The translations under genes were made by a program, and so were the position numbers. This document shows positions 34,208 through 42,917 of a DNA stretch of 64,000 nt, piece after piece. Numbering within the stretch: position 1 is the first letter of the stretch; every line of letters begins with the position of its first letter. The DNA is from Borborobacter arsenicus (GTDB taxonomy: Bacteria > Pseudomonadota > Alphaproteobacteria > Rhizobiales > Rhizobiaceae): contig NZ_RKST01000017.1 of NCBI RefSeq assembly GCF_003934165.1, positions 57,231 to 121,230 on the forward strand, read 5' to 3'. A model generated the notes under the pieces. That model saw nothing but the letters and a program-made list of their open reading frames with translations. It was not told the origin of the DNA and did no database searches.

Positions 34208-35152
34208 TCAGAAGCCCGTGCCGAGCATTTCCTTGATGTTGGTGGCGTCGATCTGCTTGCCGGGGAGAACGACCTCGGCGTCAACCTTCTCGCCCTTGGC
34301 GAGCTTGTAGGCGATCTCGATGCCCTCGGGCGCGACGTAGGGATAGGTGAAGGTGGCGGCAAGCTTGCCGGCGGCGATCGCTTCGAACGCATTGTTCTGG
34401 CCGTCGACGCCGACGACCTTCACTTCGCCAAGACGATTGGCGGCTTCCAGCGCCTGGATTGCGCCCAGCGCCATTTCGTCATTGTGGGCATAGACAGCCT
34501 GGATCTCGCCGGGTCCAAAGCGCTGCAGCTGATCTTCCATGAACTTCACCGCGTTCTCACGCAGATAGTCGCAGTTCTGGGAGGCAACGACTTCCAGCCC
34601 GGAACCCTCGATGCCCTTGACGAAGCCGTCATGGCGATCGACGGTCGCCGAGGCACCGCCGGTGCCCTGCAGTTCGATCACCTTACCCTTGTTGTCGAGC
34701 GCCTTGACCAGGAACTTGCCGGCAGCTTCACCGATCGGCAGGTTGAGCGCACCGACATGCACCGTCACCGGGATGTTGACCTTGCGGTCCATGGTCACGA
34801 CCTGGATGCCGGCGTCGAGCGCCTGCTGCACGACCGGCGTCAGTGCGTCGGAGGTCAGCGGGCTGATCATCAGCACCTTGACGCCGCGGGCAATCAGGCT
34901 TTCGACATCGGCGACCTGCTTGGACGAGTCGTTCTGGCCGTCGGTGATCACCAGTTCGACGTCCTTGTAATGTTCCTCGGCATATTTTTTGTTGCCGTCG
35001 ACCATGGCGACGCGCCACGGATGGTTGAGCGTGCCCTGGCTGAAGCCGATCAGGATATTGTCAGCGGCGAACGACGCGCCCGACATGGCGATCAGCGCCG
35101 CTGCCCCGGCAAGAGCGATGCCGGCCTTCTTCAGGTTCTGCTTTAACGACAT
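34208..35152 (-). CDS. Sugar ABC transporter substrate-binding protein, RbsB type
   Basis: A 314-residue periplasmic binding protein of the ribose/galactose family (Peripla_BP_4). Signal peptide MSLKQNLKKAGIALAG...GASFAAD, cleaved near residue 29, then NILIGFSQGTLNHPWR. ATG 35152 follows AGGGAGGA; the longer frame to 35242 is not credible. It lies after the permease gene and delivers a sugar-like ligand to the RbsC-type channel. A strong hairpin follows its stop. Confidence 0.93.
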   Translation of the reverse strand: MSLKQNLKKAGIALAGAAALIAMSGASFAADNILIGFSQGTLNHPWRVAMVDGNKKYAEEHYKDVELVITDGQNDSSKQVADVESLIARGVKVLMISPLTSDALTPVVQQALDAGIQVVTMDRKVNIPVTVHVGALNLPIGEAAGKFLVKALDNKGKVIELQGTGGASATVDRHDGFVKGIEGSGLEVVASQNCDYLRENAVKFMEDQLQRFGPGEIQAVYAHNDEMALGAIQALEAANRLGEVKVVGVDGQNNAFEAIAAGKLAATFTYPYVAPEGIEIAYKLAKGEKVDAEVVLPGKQIDATNIKEMLGTGF

Positions 35153-35213
35153 GGATAATCCTCCCTTTGGTTTTGCCTCTGTTTCCAGCGTCTTCCGCAC
35201 TGTCCTGCGGCGG

Positions 35214-35231
35214 ACTTCGCGACGGCGAAGT
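35214..35231. other. Stem-loop between permease and binding-protein genes
   Basis: ACTTCGC - gacg - GCGAAGT, seven perfect pairs with a four-base loop in the 94-base gap between the RbsC-type and RbsB-type genes. It may mark an RNA processing point upstream of the binding-protein message. Confidence 0.45.
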
Positions 35232-35246
35232 TGGCGGGCCAAGGGG

Positions 35247-36224
35247 TCATTTGCGCTTGCGCTGCATCTCGTAGAGCACGGCTCCGACGATGATGGCTCC
35301 CTTGACGATCTGTTGTGTGAACGGCGAGATGCCGACCAGGTTCATGATGTTGGCGAGCACGGCCAGGATTGCCGCGCCGATGATGGTGCCGAAAATGCCA
35401 CCCTCGCCGCCGAACAGGCTGGTGCCGCCGATGACCGTGATGGCGATGGCTTCCAGTTCGATGCCGGTGCCTGCCGTCGGCTCGCCTACCGTCAGCCGCG
35501 ACACGAAAATCAACGCCGTCAACGCGGCCAGGAAGCCGCTTATGACATAGACGTAGAAATTGACGCGATTGACGCTGATACCCGAAAGGTGGGCGGCTTC
35601 CTCATTGGAACCCACGGCATAAATCTGACGCCCGAACGGAGTGTAGCGCAGCACGAAGATGGCAATGGCTGCGACGACGGCAAAGATCCACACCGGCACC
35701 GGCACGCCAAGCAAAGCGCCACGGCCAAGCCAGGCGAAGCTGGCTGCCGCGTCCTTCAGCCCGATCGGCTGGCCATTGGCCAGCGTCAGCGCAAGACCGC
35801 GCGCCATCACCATCATGCCAAGCGTCATGATGAAGGGCGGCACGCGCCCGACGGCAACGCCGATCCCGTTGACCGCGCCGAGACCCGAACCGATCAGCAA
35901 AACGACGACGACTGCCAGCCAGGGCGACCAGCCGCCGGTCAGCAAGAGGGCGGCCGCAACCGCGCACACGCCCAATATCGAGCCAACCGAAAGATCAATA
36001 CCCTTGGTCAGGATGACGAAGGTCATGCCGACGCTGACGATGCCGTAGAGCGCGACCTGCCGGAACACATTCATCAGGTTGGCCGGATTGAGAAATGCCG
36101 GCGACAGCAATGCAGCCACGACACAAAGGCCGAGGAAAACCCACAAAAGACCGGATGCCTTCAGGATCGACGCAGAAAGCTTGTGAATGTTTGATTGCGG
36201 CTGCGTTGTGGTGAGGTCGCTCAT
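35247..36224 (-). CDS. Sugar ABC transporter permease, RbsC type
   Basis: A 325-residue BPD_transp_2 permease with about ten hydrophobic segments and the RbsC landmarks LTKGIDLSVGSILG, PFIMTLGMM and VGSNEEAAHLSGI. The ATG at 36224 overlaps the TGA of the HAD gene; the reading frame further upstream is a shadow. Works with the ATPase at 37070 and the receptor at 34208. Confidence 0.93.
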   Translation of the reverse strand: MSDLTTTQPQSNIHKLSASILKASGLLWVFLGLCVVAALLSPAFLNPANLMNVFRQVALYGIVSVGMTFVILTKGIDLSVGSILGVCAVAAALLLTGGWSPWLAVVVVLLIGSGLGAVNGIGVAVGRVPPFIMTLGMMVMARGLALTLANGQPIGLKDAAASFAWLGRGALLGVPVPVWIFAVVAAIAIFVLRYTPFGRQIYAVGSNEEAAHLSGISVNRVNFYVYVISGFLAALTALIFVSRLTVGEPTAGTGIELEAIAITVIGGTSLFGGEGGIFGTIIGAAILAVLANIMNLVGISPFTQQIVKGAIIVGAVLYEMQRKRK

Positions 36225-37063
36225 GTCCTGATCCCCGCAGGGCAGATCGCAGCCCGGTTGGCGGCAATGATCGTGTCTATGGCGAAGGCAGCGCCGGCAT
36301 GGGCATTGGACCAGGTGACCCAGTCGGCGGCGCGTTTGACGACCTCCGTGCCATTGCCCATTGCCACGCCAAAACCGGCCCAGCGGATCAGGTCGAGATC
36401 GTTTTCGGAGTCCCCGATAGCCGCAACGCTTTCCCGATCCACACCAAGGCGGCGGGTTAGCGCTGCGATCGCGCCCTGCTTGGAAACGCCGTTGGCCGTG
36501 ATCTCGATCAAATGCCTGTCGGAACGCACGAAGCTGAATTCGTCCGTGAAGCGAACCATCAGCCGATCCAGGGCATCGCCCGAACGTTCCGTCTCCAGAC
36601 ACAACACCTTGAATACGGGTTCGCCAAAACACTCCAGCGACGGCGTCAGCACCGGTTCGGTTTGCGTGGCTCTTGCTTCCCGCTCGACGAGATGGCCTTC
36701 CGACAATGCATGCCAGCCTGCCTCGGTGAACCAGCATGGATTGAGGCCGGCAGCCTCGGCTTCGGCGATCAATATTTTGGTTCTGGTGAGATCCATTGCT
36801 ACGCCACGTTCCATCACGGCTTCATCTGGCAGGATGGTGCCGGTCCAGGCGCCATTGAGGCATACGCTCGGACCTCGAAGTCCAAGGGCCGCCGCAATGT
36901 CACGCAGGGCATTGGGCGCCCGCGCAGTGGCGGCGACCACTTGAACATCGGCTTCGGCTGCCCGTGCGACTGCCTCGACAACCGCCGGCAACAGACGGTA
37001 ATCGTCGGTCAGGGTCGTGCGGTCGACGTCGAGGGCAATGAGGGAAATAGGCTGGCGCATCAT
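36221..37063 (-). CDS. HAD-superfamily hydrolase, Cof type
   Basis: A 280-residue Cof-like HAD phosphatase. Motif I is DVDRT (A-L-D-V-D-R-T), with both aspartates present but Arg where Gly is usual; motif IV GDSENDLDLI is complete and a C2-type cap lies between. It would dephosphorylate a sugar phosphate or similar small molecule. The gene is inserted between the ATPase and permease genes of the importer and is coupled to the permease by a four-base overlap. AGGAGGAATG precedes its start. Confidence 0.9.
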   Translation of the reverse strand: MMRQPISLIALDVDRTTLTDDYRLLPAVVEAVARAAEADVQVVAATARAPNALRDIAAALGLRGPSVCLNGAWTGTILPDEAVMERGVAMDLTRTKILIAEAEAAGLNPCWFTEAGWHALSEGHLVEREARATQTEPVLTPSLECFGEPVFKVLCLETERSGDALDRLMVRFTDEFSFVRSDRHLIEITANGVSKQGAIAALTRRLGVDRESVAAIGDSENDLDLIRWAGFGVAMGNGTEVVKRAADWVTWSNAHAGAAFAIDTIIAANRAAICPAGIRT

Positions 37064-37069
37064 TCCTCC

Positions 37070-38599
37070 TCAGTGAATCGTCGCGTGTTTCATGATTGCT
37101 TCTTCCGTCGCATCAGCCTTGGCGAGTTCGGCGGCGATGCGGCCTTCGCACATGACCAGAATGCGATCGCACATGCCGATCACCTCCGGCAGGTCGGATG
37201 AAACCATCACGATGGCCAAGCCATTGCGTTCCGTGAGATCGACCAGCAACTCATAGATCTCGCGCTTGGCGCCGACATCGACGCCGCGCGTCGGTTCGTC
37301 GACCAAAAGCACGTCGCATTTGGCGTTGAGTTGCTTGGCAATGACGCATTTCTGCTGGTTGCCACCCGACAGGTTGCCGATGCGGGCATCGACATCGGGC
37401 GTCTTGACCCGGAGCCTTGCGGCAAAGTCCTGGGCCGCCTTGCGCTCCTTCCCAAGGTCCAGCCGGAAAGCACTAAGAAAATCACGCAAGCGCGAGATGG
37501 TGATGTTGAAGCTGACCGACTGCAGCAGAAAAAGTCCATCGGTCTTGCGGTCTTCAGGTGCGAAGCCGATGCCGAGCGAGATTGCCTTGCGCGGCGTGTC
37601 GATGGTCAGCTCCTTGCCGTGCAATTCGATGCGGCCATTGTCTATGGGGTCGGCGCCGATGATGGCCCGTAACAGTTCCGATCGCCCGGCACCGGCAAGA
37701 CCGCAGATGCCGACAATCTCGCCGCCGCGCAGGGTGAGCGAAATATCCTTGAGAATCTTGCCGCGGTTGATGCCGGTGACCTTCAGCACAACGGCGCCGA
37801 ATTTCGGGTTTCGGGCAGGAAAATAGTCGCCGATGGAGCGGCCCACCATGGACCGGATCAATTCGTCCGTGGTCATCTGGCGGGTCGCGGTGGAATTCAC
37901 CACCTTGCCGTCCCTGAGGACGGTAACCGTCTGGCTGATATCGAAGACCTCCTTTAGCCGGTGTGAAATATAGATGAAGGAGACGCCTTCGTTCTGCAGG
38001 CTGCGGATGGTGGCAAAAAGCTTCTGCAGTTCGTTGTCACCAAGCACTGCCGAGGGCTCATCGAGCACGATCAGCTGGGCATTTCGCGACAAGGCGCGGG
38101 CAATCTCCACCATCTGTCTTTGTGCCACGCTCAAGCGATCGATGCGGGCAAGCGGATCGACAGAAAACCCGAGACGCTCCATGTAGCCCCTGGCATCGAG
38201 CGAAGCCTTCTTCCAGTCGACGAGCCCGAACCGGGTGCGCGGCAGGCGATGAAGAAAGATGTTTTCGGCAACGGTCAGATGCGGGGCCTGGGCGAACTCC
38301 TGATAGATCACCGCGATGCCAAGGCCGATCATCTGGGAGGGCGTGGGCAAGGCCACCACCTTGCCGTCGAAGGTGATCACGCCACGGTCGGACTGGTAGG
38401 CACCGGAGAGGATTTTCATGAGGGTGGATTTGCCGGCGCCGTTCTCGCCGACCAGTGCGTGAACCTCACCGCGTCGCACGGAGAAGCTGACACCGTCCAG
38501 CGCCCGCACACCGGGGAACGACTTGGCGATGCCAGCCATCTGCAGGATCATCGTCGGATCGAAGGTTTGCGAGCCCTTCGAGATCGCTTCCAGAAGCAT
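37070..38599 (-). CDS. Sugar ABC transporter ATP-binding protein, RbsA/MglA type
   Basis: A 509-residue double ATPase. The N-terminal domain has an intact Walker A GENGAGKST, a signature and Walker B VLDEPSAVLG. The C-terminal domain has a degenerate Walker A (GLAGAGRSE) and signature LSGGNQQKCVIAKQL, as is normal for this family. It energises the RbsC-type channel. Start either M1 at 38599 or M17 (M-I-L-Q-M). A LacI-type operator lies 28 bases upstream, so this part of the operon probably has its own promoter. Confidence 0.93.
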   Translation of the reverse strand: MLLEAISKGSQTFDPTMILQMAGIAKSFPGVRALDGVSFSVRRGEVHALVGENGAGKSTLMKILSGAYQSDRGVITFDGKVVALPTPSQMIGLGIAVIYQEFAQAPHLTVAENIFLHRLPRTRFGLVDWKKASLDARGYMERLGFSVDPLARIDRLSVAQRQMVEIARALSRNAQLIVLDEPSAVLGDNELQKLFATIRSLQNEGVSFIYISHRLKEVFDISQTVTVLRDGKVVNSTATRQMTTDELIRSMVGRSIGDYFPARNPKFGAVVLKVTGINRGKILKDISLTLRGGEIVGICGLAGAGRSELLRAIIGADPIDNGRIELHGKELTIDTPRKAISLGIGFAPEDRKTDGLFLLQSVSFNITISRLRDFLSAFRLDLGKERKAAQDFAARLRVKTPDVDARIGNLSGGNQQKCVIAKQLNAKCDVLLVDEPTRGVDVGAKREIYELLVDLTERNGLAIVMVSSDLPEVIGMCDRILVMCEGRIAAELAKADATEEAIMKHATIH

Positions 38600-38626
38600 G
38601 AATTCCGATCCTCTCCATTCCCAGCC

Positions 38627-38642
38627 GAGAAATCGTTTTCTC
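38627..38642. promoter_or_regulatory. LacI-type operator (second type), importer genes
   Basis: On the minus strand GAGAAAACGATTTCTC, a near-perfect 16-base palindrome, 28 bases before the RbsA-type start. It agrees in 14 of 16 bases with each of the sites at 40737 and 40823 near the second LacI gene. Confidence 0.75.
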
Positions 38643-38671
38643 AGCCAGCTTGCAAAACACCCTTCAAGTGG

Positions 38672-39505
38672 TCAAAGCTGATGAATCTGCATTCCTCCGC
38701 CTATGTTGTAGATGTCGCCGGTGCTGAAAGGCATGGCGCCGGTCGCCAATGTGGCGATGCCGCGGGCGATGTCCTCCGGTTCGCCCCAACGGCGCATCGG
38801 GCAGATGCCGCCCGCAGCCACTAGCGGCGAGTAGCGGTCATATACATCCGCGGTCATGCTGGTGCGGATCAGCCCGGGGCGGATTTCGTGCACGCGGATT
38901 CCTTCAGCGGCAAGCCGCAGCGCAAACTGCTGCGAGGCCATCGAAAGCCCGGCCTTGGACACGCAGTAAGGACCCTTTTCCGGCGATACCAGGCCCGCAT
39001 TGGCCGAAGTGATGGTGATGATGGAGCGTTCGGCAGCGGGTGCTGTCTGCGCCACCATGCGGCGCGCGACCGCCTGGGTCAGGAAGAAGGTGCCGCGCAA
39101 ATTGATGTTGATCAGATGGTCGAACATTTCTTCCGAAACGTCGAGGAGATCGCCGCGCACCGGCACCTGGATGCCGGCGTTGTTGACCAGGCAACTGATG
39201 GCGCCAAGATTCCCTTCGACCTGATCGAGCAGCGCACTGTAGGAGCCGGTGTCGGAGATGTCGCACTGCCGAAACAGCGTCTTGCGCCCTGCCTGCCGCA
39301 CCATCTCAACGGTTTCCCGGCCACTGTCGTCATCCACGACATCGACCACGGCAATATCAAAGCCGCGGGCGGCGAGTTCGCGGCAGATCGCACGGCCGAT
39401 GCCGCGGCGCCCGCCGGTGACGAGTGCAACACCTCGTCCGCCCGAGGCCGTATCGGAAGGCAGCGGCATTTCGCCGGGGTGCGCAAGCGGTTCTCTCAGC
39501 GTCAT
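38672..39505 (-). CDS. SDR-family oxidoreductase
   Basis: A 277-residue classical SDR with TGGRRGIGRA, NNAG, N in NINLRGTF, S in ITSANAG and YCVSK; all catalytic residues are present. About 25 extra residues precede the Rossmann motif, so a start at the internal M13 is possible. The ATG at 39505 overlaps the stop of the CoA-transferase gene (ATGA). Probably a 3-hydroxyacyl-CoA or sugar-alcohol dehydrogenase in the pathway of this operon. Confidence 0.91.
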   Translation of the reverse strand: MTLREPLAHPGEMPLPSDTASGGRGVALVTGGRRGIGRAICRELAARGFDIAVVDVVDDDSGRETVEMVRQAGRKTLFRQCDISDTGSYSALLDQVEGNLGAISCLVNNAGIQVPVRGDLLDVSEEMFDHLININLRGTFFLTQAVARRMVAQTAPAAERSIITITSANAGLVSPEKGPYCVSKAGLSMASQQFALRLAAEGIRVHEIRPGLIRTSMTADVYDRYSPLVAAGGICPMRRWGEPEDIARGIATLATGAMPFSTGDIYNIGGGMQIHQL

Positions 39506-40719
39506 GACGGCTCCGTCACCCTGGTTTGTTCTTCACGCGATGCGGCCACCGCGCCGGCATCGACAAGGCCCTCGGTTTCGGCACGCGAGTAGCCGAGCTC
39601 ACTGAGGATTTCGCGGGTGTGCTCACCAATCTCCAGCGCAAGGACGCGCACATCCGGGACCTGCCCGTCATAGCGGTTGGGATGGTTGACGAGGTGAATG
39701 GTGCGGCCCCTGACCTGGATGCGCCGGAACACCTGCATATGGGTGAGTTGAGGATCGGCAAGGAGGTCGTCGTAATAGGCTATCGGTGCCCACCAGATAC
39801 CGCGCTCGTCAAGACGGCGGGCAAGCTCGTCGGTGGTGAAGACGGCGGTCGCCTTGTCGAGCAAGCGGGCATAGTCGTCGCGGCTCTTGTAGCGATCGAC
39901 GGTGGCGGCGGCGCGCAGTTCGTCGCTGTCCACCGCCTCGGCAAGCGCGGCAGCCTCGCACAACGAAATGACGACATGGCCGTCTCGGGTCGGGTAGACT
40001 CCGTAGGGTGCGGCGTGGAACCAGGTCGCCAGATTGTGCTCGCGCGTCAGCACCTCGCGTGTCATGCCGCCGGCGAAATAATTGACCAGCGCCTCGCCCT
40101 GCAGGTCTATGGCCGAGTTAATGAGGCTGGACTCGACACGCGTGCCGCGCCCTTCGCGCAGCCGCCGGATCAGGGCGCCGAGGATACCCATTGCCATCAG
40201 CGCACCGCCATGCTGGTCCACCACCGCGACACCGACCGGCGTCGGGCCACCGGCAGGAGTGCCGGTAACGCTGATCAGTCCCGAGCGCGCCTGACAGAGG
40301 ATGTCCTGGCCGGGCTTCTGCGCCATCGGGCCGCTGGAGCCGAAGCCGCTGGCCGAGGCGAAGATCAGGTCCGGATTGATGTCCCGCAGCGCCGCTTCAT
40401 CGAAACCCAGCCGGTCGAATACGCCGGGGCGGAAGTTCTCGGAGACGACGTCTGCCGAGGCAATCAGCCGCCGGGCGACGGCCTTGCCTTCGGCGCTCTT
40501 GAGATCGATGGCGATGGAACGCTTGTTGCGGTTGGCGCAGAGATAAAACCCGCTGACGCCCTCGACATAAACATCGGCGCCCGACCAGTGCCGTTCATAG
40601 GCTCCGGTAAGCGGCTCGACCTTGATGACATCAGCACCCATGTCGGCCAGATATTGGTCTGCAGCCGGCCCCTGCAGAAAATGGCAGAAGCTGACAACCC
40701 TGATGCCATTGAGCAGCAT
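39502..40719 (-). CDS. CaiB/BaiF-family class III CoA transferase
   Basis: A 405-residue class III CoA transferase. It shares NRNKRSIAIDLKS, ENFRPGVFDRLG, SASGFG, the catalytic Asp in VAVVDQHGGALMAMG and the WFHAAPYGVYPT segment with the paralogue at 20112. The ATG at 40719 has GGGAGGGAAAG before it; the frame open to 40752 would include the operator. First gene of the long minus-strand operon, coupled to the SDR gene. It activates a carboxylic acid to the CoA ester. Confidence 0.93.
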   Translation of the reverse strand: MLLNGIRVVSFCHFLQGPAADQYLADMGADVIKVEPLTGAYERHWSGADVYVEGVSGFYLCANRNKRSIAIDLKSAEGKAVARRLIASADVVSENFRPGVFDRLGFDEAALRDINPDLIFASASGFGSSGPMAQKPGQDILCQARSGLISVTGTPAGGPTPVGVAVVDQHGGALMAMGILGALIRRLREGRGTRVESSLINSAIDLQGEALVNYFAGGMTREVLTREHNLATWFHAAPYGVYPTRDGHVVISLCEAAALAEAVDSDELRAAATVDRYKSRDDYARLLDKATAVFTTDELARRLDERGIWWAPIAYYDDLLADPQLTHMQVFRRIQVRGRTIHLVNHPNRYDGQVPDVRVLALEIGEHTREILSELGYSRAETEGLVDAGAVAASREEQTRVTEPS

Positions 40720-40736
40720 CTTTCCCTCCCGTTGAT

Positions 40737-40752
40737 GAGAAAACGTTTTCAC
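40737..40752. promoter_or_regulatory. LacI-type operator (second type), CoA-transferase operon
   Basis: GAGAAAACGTTTTCAC with the perfect 12-base palindrome GAAAACGTTTTC at its core, 18 bases before the CoA-transferase start and in the region divergent to the LacI gene. Confidence 0.8.
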
Positions 40753-40822
40753 GACAGAATGTGCGAGTCAAGCGATTTTTCGCTTCGATTGGCACGTCAG
40801 CTATGGTAATCGAAGAAAAATT

Positions 40823-40838
40823 GATAAAACGATTTCAC
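40823..40838. promoter_or_regulatory. LacI-type operator (second type), autoregulatory
   Basis: GATAAAACGATTTCAC, identical in 14 of 16 bases to the site at 38627 read on the minus strand. It ends 15 bases before the proposed TTG start of the LacI gene, as expected for autorepression. Confidence 0.6.
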
Positions 40839-40853
40839 AAATGGAGATGCCCA

Positions 40854-41900
40854 TTGGCGAGCGGAATTCGAGGACCGGATGGCGGCGGGGCCAAGCTGAT
40901 CGATGTTGCCCGTCTTGCCAACTGCTCGCCGGCGACAGCCTCGCGCGTACTTAACGGCAATCCGCGGGTCGGACAGGACGAACGCGAGCGCGTCATGCGG
41001 GCGGCAGCCGAACTCGGCTACGTTCCCAACGGTTCGGCGCGGGCGCTGCGGTCGACCCGTTCGCGGCTCGTCGGCGCCATCATACCGACCCTCGACCACG
41101 CCATCTATGCCACCATGGTCGACGGCCTCCAGGCCAAACTGGCCGAAAAGGGCGTTTCGGTCATCATCAGCACGTCACATTACGATCTCGACCTCGAGCT
41201 TGAGCAGACACGCCTTTTGGTCGAACGCGGGGCTGAATCGATCGTTCTGGTCGGGTCGACGCATAGTGCCCAGACCATGTCGCTTCTCGACCAGAAACAG
41301 GTCGACTACGTGTTCACCTATACCTCCAGCGTCGCTGAAGCCGGAGCGGCAATCGGCTTCGACAACGAAAAGGCGGGAGCGGCGGCCGCTCGTTTCCTGC
41401 TCGACCTCGGCCACAAGCGGCTTGGCATGATTGCCGGCATCACCACCAACAACGACCGCGCAAAGGGTCGCCTCGACGGTTTTCTGTCCGAGCTCGCCGC
41501 ACGAGGTTTGGATCCGGCCGCCGTACCGGTGGTGGAAGGCGCTTACAAGGTCGAAAGCGGCAGACAGGCAATGCGCTCGCTGATGGATGTGCCGCAGCCA
41601 CCGACAGCCGTGTTCTGCGGCAGCGACATCCTGGCCACCGGCGCCATCAAATACTGCCACGAACAAGGCATTGCGGTGCCCGGAGAGGTCTCGGTCGTCG
41701 GCTTCGACAATCTGGAAATAGCCGAGCTGACCAGCCCGGAACTCACAACACTGGAAGTGCCGGCGCGCGAGATGGGTAATCTTGCCGCCGACTACATTCT
41801 CGCACCCGCCGCGCAGAAGCGTTACCTGCGCCAGACGGAACTGCCGATCCGCATCATCGTGCGCGATAGCACCGGGGCCGCCCCTAGCCAAGCGCATTGA
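40854..41900 (+). CDS. LacI-family transcriptional regulator
   Basis: A LacI/GalR protein of about 348 residues with recognition helix KLIDVARLANCSPATASRVLNGN near its N-terminus and a sugar-binding-type effector domain. I prefer the TTG start at 40854: GGAG stands seven bases before it, the protein then has normal length, and the operator at 40823 falls upstream. The frame stays open to an ATG at 40761, but that extension would translate the operator and promoter region and has no family resemblance. Divergent from the CoA-transferase operon, which it probably represses. Confidence 0.9.
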   Translation: MASGIRGPDGGGAKLIDVARLANCSPATASRVLNGNPRVGQDERERVMRAAAELGYVPNGSARALRSTRSRLVGAIIPTLDHAIYATMVDGLQAKLAEKGVSVIISTSHYDLDLELEQTRLLVERGAESIVLVGSTHSAQTMSLLDQKQVDYVFTYTSSVAEAGAAIGFDNEKAGAAAARFLLDLGHKRLGMIAGITTNNDRAKGRLDGFLSELAARGLDPAAVPVVEGAYKVESGRQAMRSLMDVPQPPTAVFCGSDILATGAIKYCHEQGIAVPGEVSVVGFDNLEIAELTSPELTTLEVPAREMGNLAADYILAPAAQKRYLRQTELPIRIIVRDSTGAAPSQAH

Positions 41901-41984
41901 CGCGGAAAGCATGGGCCCGCGCTGGGGCGCGCCTGCTCCCCAGACCACAACCATCGCTCAAAAGTGCAGTGTCTCATTACCCGC

Positions 41985-42836
41985 TTACCCAGGCTGCCCA
42001 CATCTGGCGGCAAGAACCGCCCCCATCCTCTGGACCAGGTCGGAGACAGCCCCCGCGCTTTCCCACGAATAGATGGAGACTGCCATCGCGGACTCCATGC
42101 CGAAAGGCGCATATTGCCGAACGCCATACCCGGCGACCGCACTTCTGGGCAGAAGGGACAGGCCGAGCCCCGCCTCCACCGCGACCAGCACATTGTGCAG
42201 GCTGCTGCCCGAGAAGGCGACGTACCAACGAAGCTGCTCATGCTCGATGCGCTCGAACATGGTCTCGCGGTAAAGGCCTCCCTGCGGGAAGGCGACCAGC
42301 GGGATCGGATTGGGCCATTCGCCGGGCGCGTCAGCGCGTTCAAACCACGCCATGGCTTCAGGGAACGTCGCCCGGCAATCAGGGCCGGCCTCGGCCTCCT
42401 TGACGATCGCGACGTCGAATTCGCCGGCGCGATAGCGCCTGGTCAGATCACGGCTAAGTCCCGCGATGACATCCAGCCTGATCTTACGGTGGCGCCGGGC
42501 GAAGTCTGCGAACACCGTCGCCATGGCGCTGGTGACGATATCCTCGGGAACACCGATACGGATGGATGTCGTACCGGCCGGATCGCCAAGGGCGGACTCC
42601 GCCTCCTCATGAAGGGCGAGGATTCTGCGGGCATATCCCAGAAGCCGTTCACCGGCAGAAGTCGGCTCGACCGGTCGTGCTGCGCGGTCTACCAATGCCA
42701 ACCCGACTGCTTCTTCGAGCCGGGCAAGCTGCTGGCTGATGGTGGATTGCGTCATGTTCAGCCGTTCCGCCGCGAGTGTGAAGCTTCCCGCATCGACGAT
42801 TGCGGTGAAGGAACGAAGCAGGCGTGGATCAAGCAT
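41985..42836 (-). CDS. LysR-family transcriptional regulator
   Basis: A 283-residue LysR protein starting at ATG 42836 (M-L-D-P-R-L-L-R-S-F), with winged helix FTAIVDAGSFTLAAERLNMTQSTISQQLARLE and an effector domain. Close to the IlvY/ArgP-like class of rhizobial LysRs in overall look, effector unknown. It is divergent from the ankyrin, deaminase and MFS genes, which it may control. An additional eight codons to 42860 are open but lack support. Confidence 0.92.
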   Translation of the reverse strand: MLDPRLLRSFTAIVDAGSFTLAAERLNMTQSTISQQLARLEEAVGLALVDRAARPVEPTSAGERLLGYARRILALHEEAESALGDPAGTTSIRIGVPEDIVTSAMATVFADFARRHRKIRLDVIAGLSRDLTRRYRAGEFDVAIVKEAEAGPDCRATFPEAMAWFERADAPGEWPNPIPLVAFPQGGLYRETMFERIEHEQLRWYVAFSGSSLHNVLVAVEAGLGLSLLPRSAVAGYGVRQYAPFGMESAMAVSIYSWESAGAVSDLVQRMGAVLAARCGQPG

Positions 42837-42917
42837 GTTTTTCCCGCGCCAGATCGGCACGCGCCTCGATGGACATCAAATTTCGTAATATGATACATCT
42901 TGATATTTAATTTCCAA

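Noticed and set aside
39526..40809. 427-codon open frame on the plus strand, and similar long antisense frames at 45506-46801, 52809-54101, 14308-15498, 12873-13838 and 18720-19757
   Set aside because: Each lies fully antisense to a gene with clear family motifs, has no recognisable domain, and shows the composition expected from GC-rich third-position shadows.
40761..40853. N-terminal extension of the second LacI protein
   Set aside because: It would translate through an operator and an AT-rich promoter-like stretch, and makes the protein longer than the family; TTG 40854 with GGAG is better.
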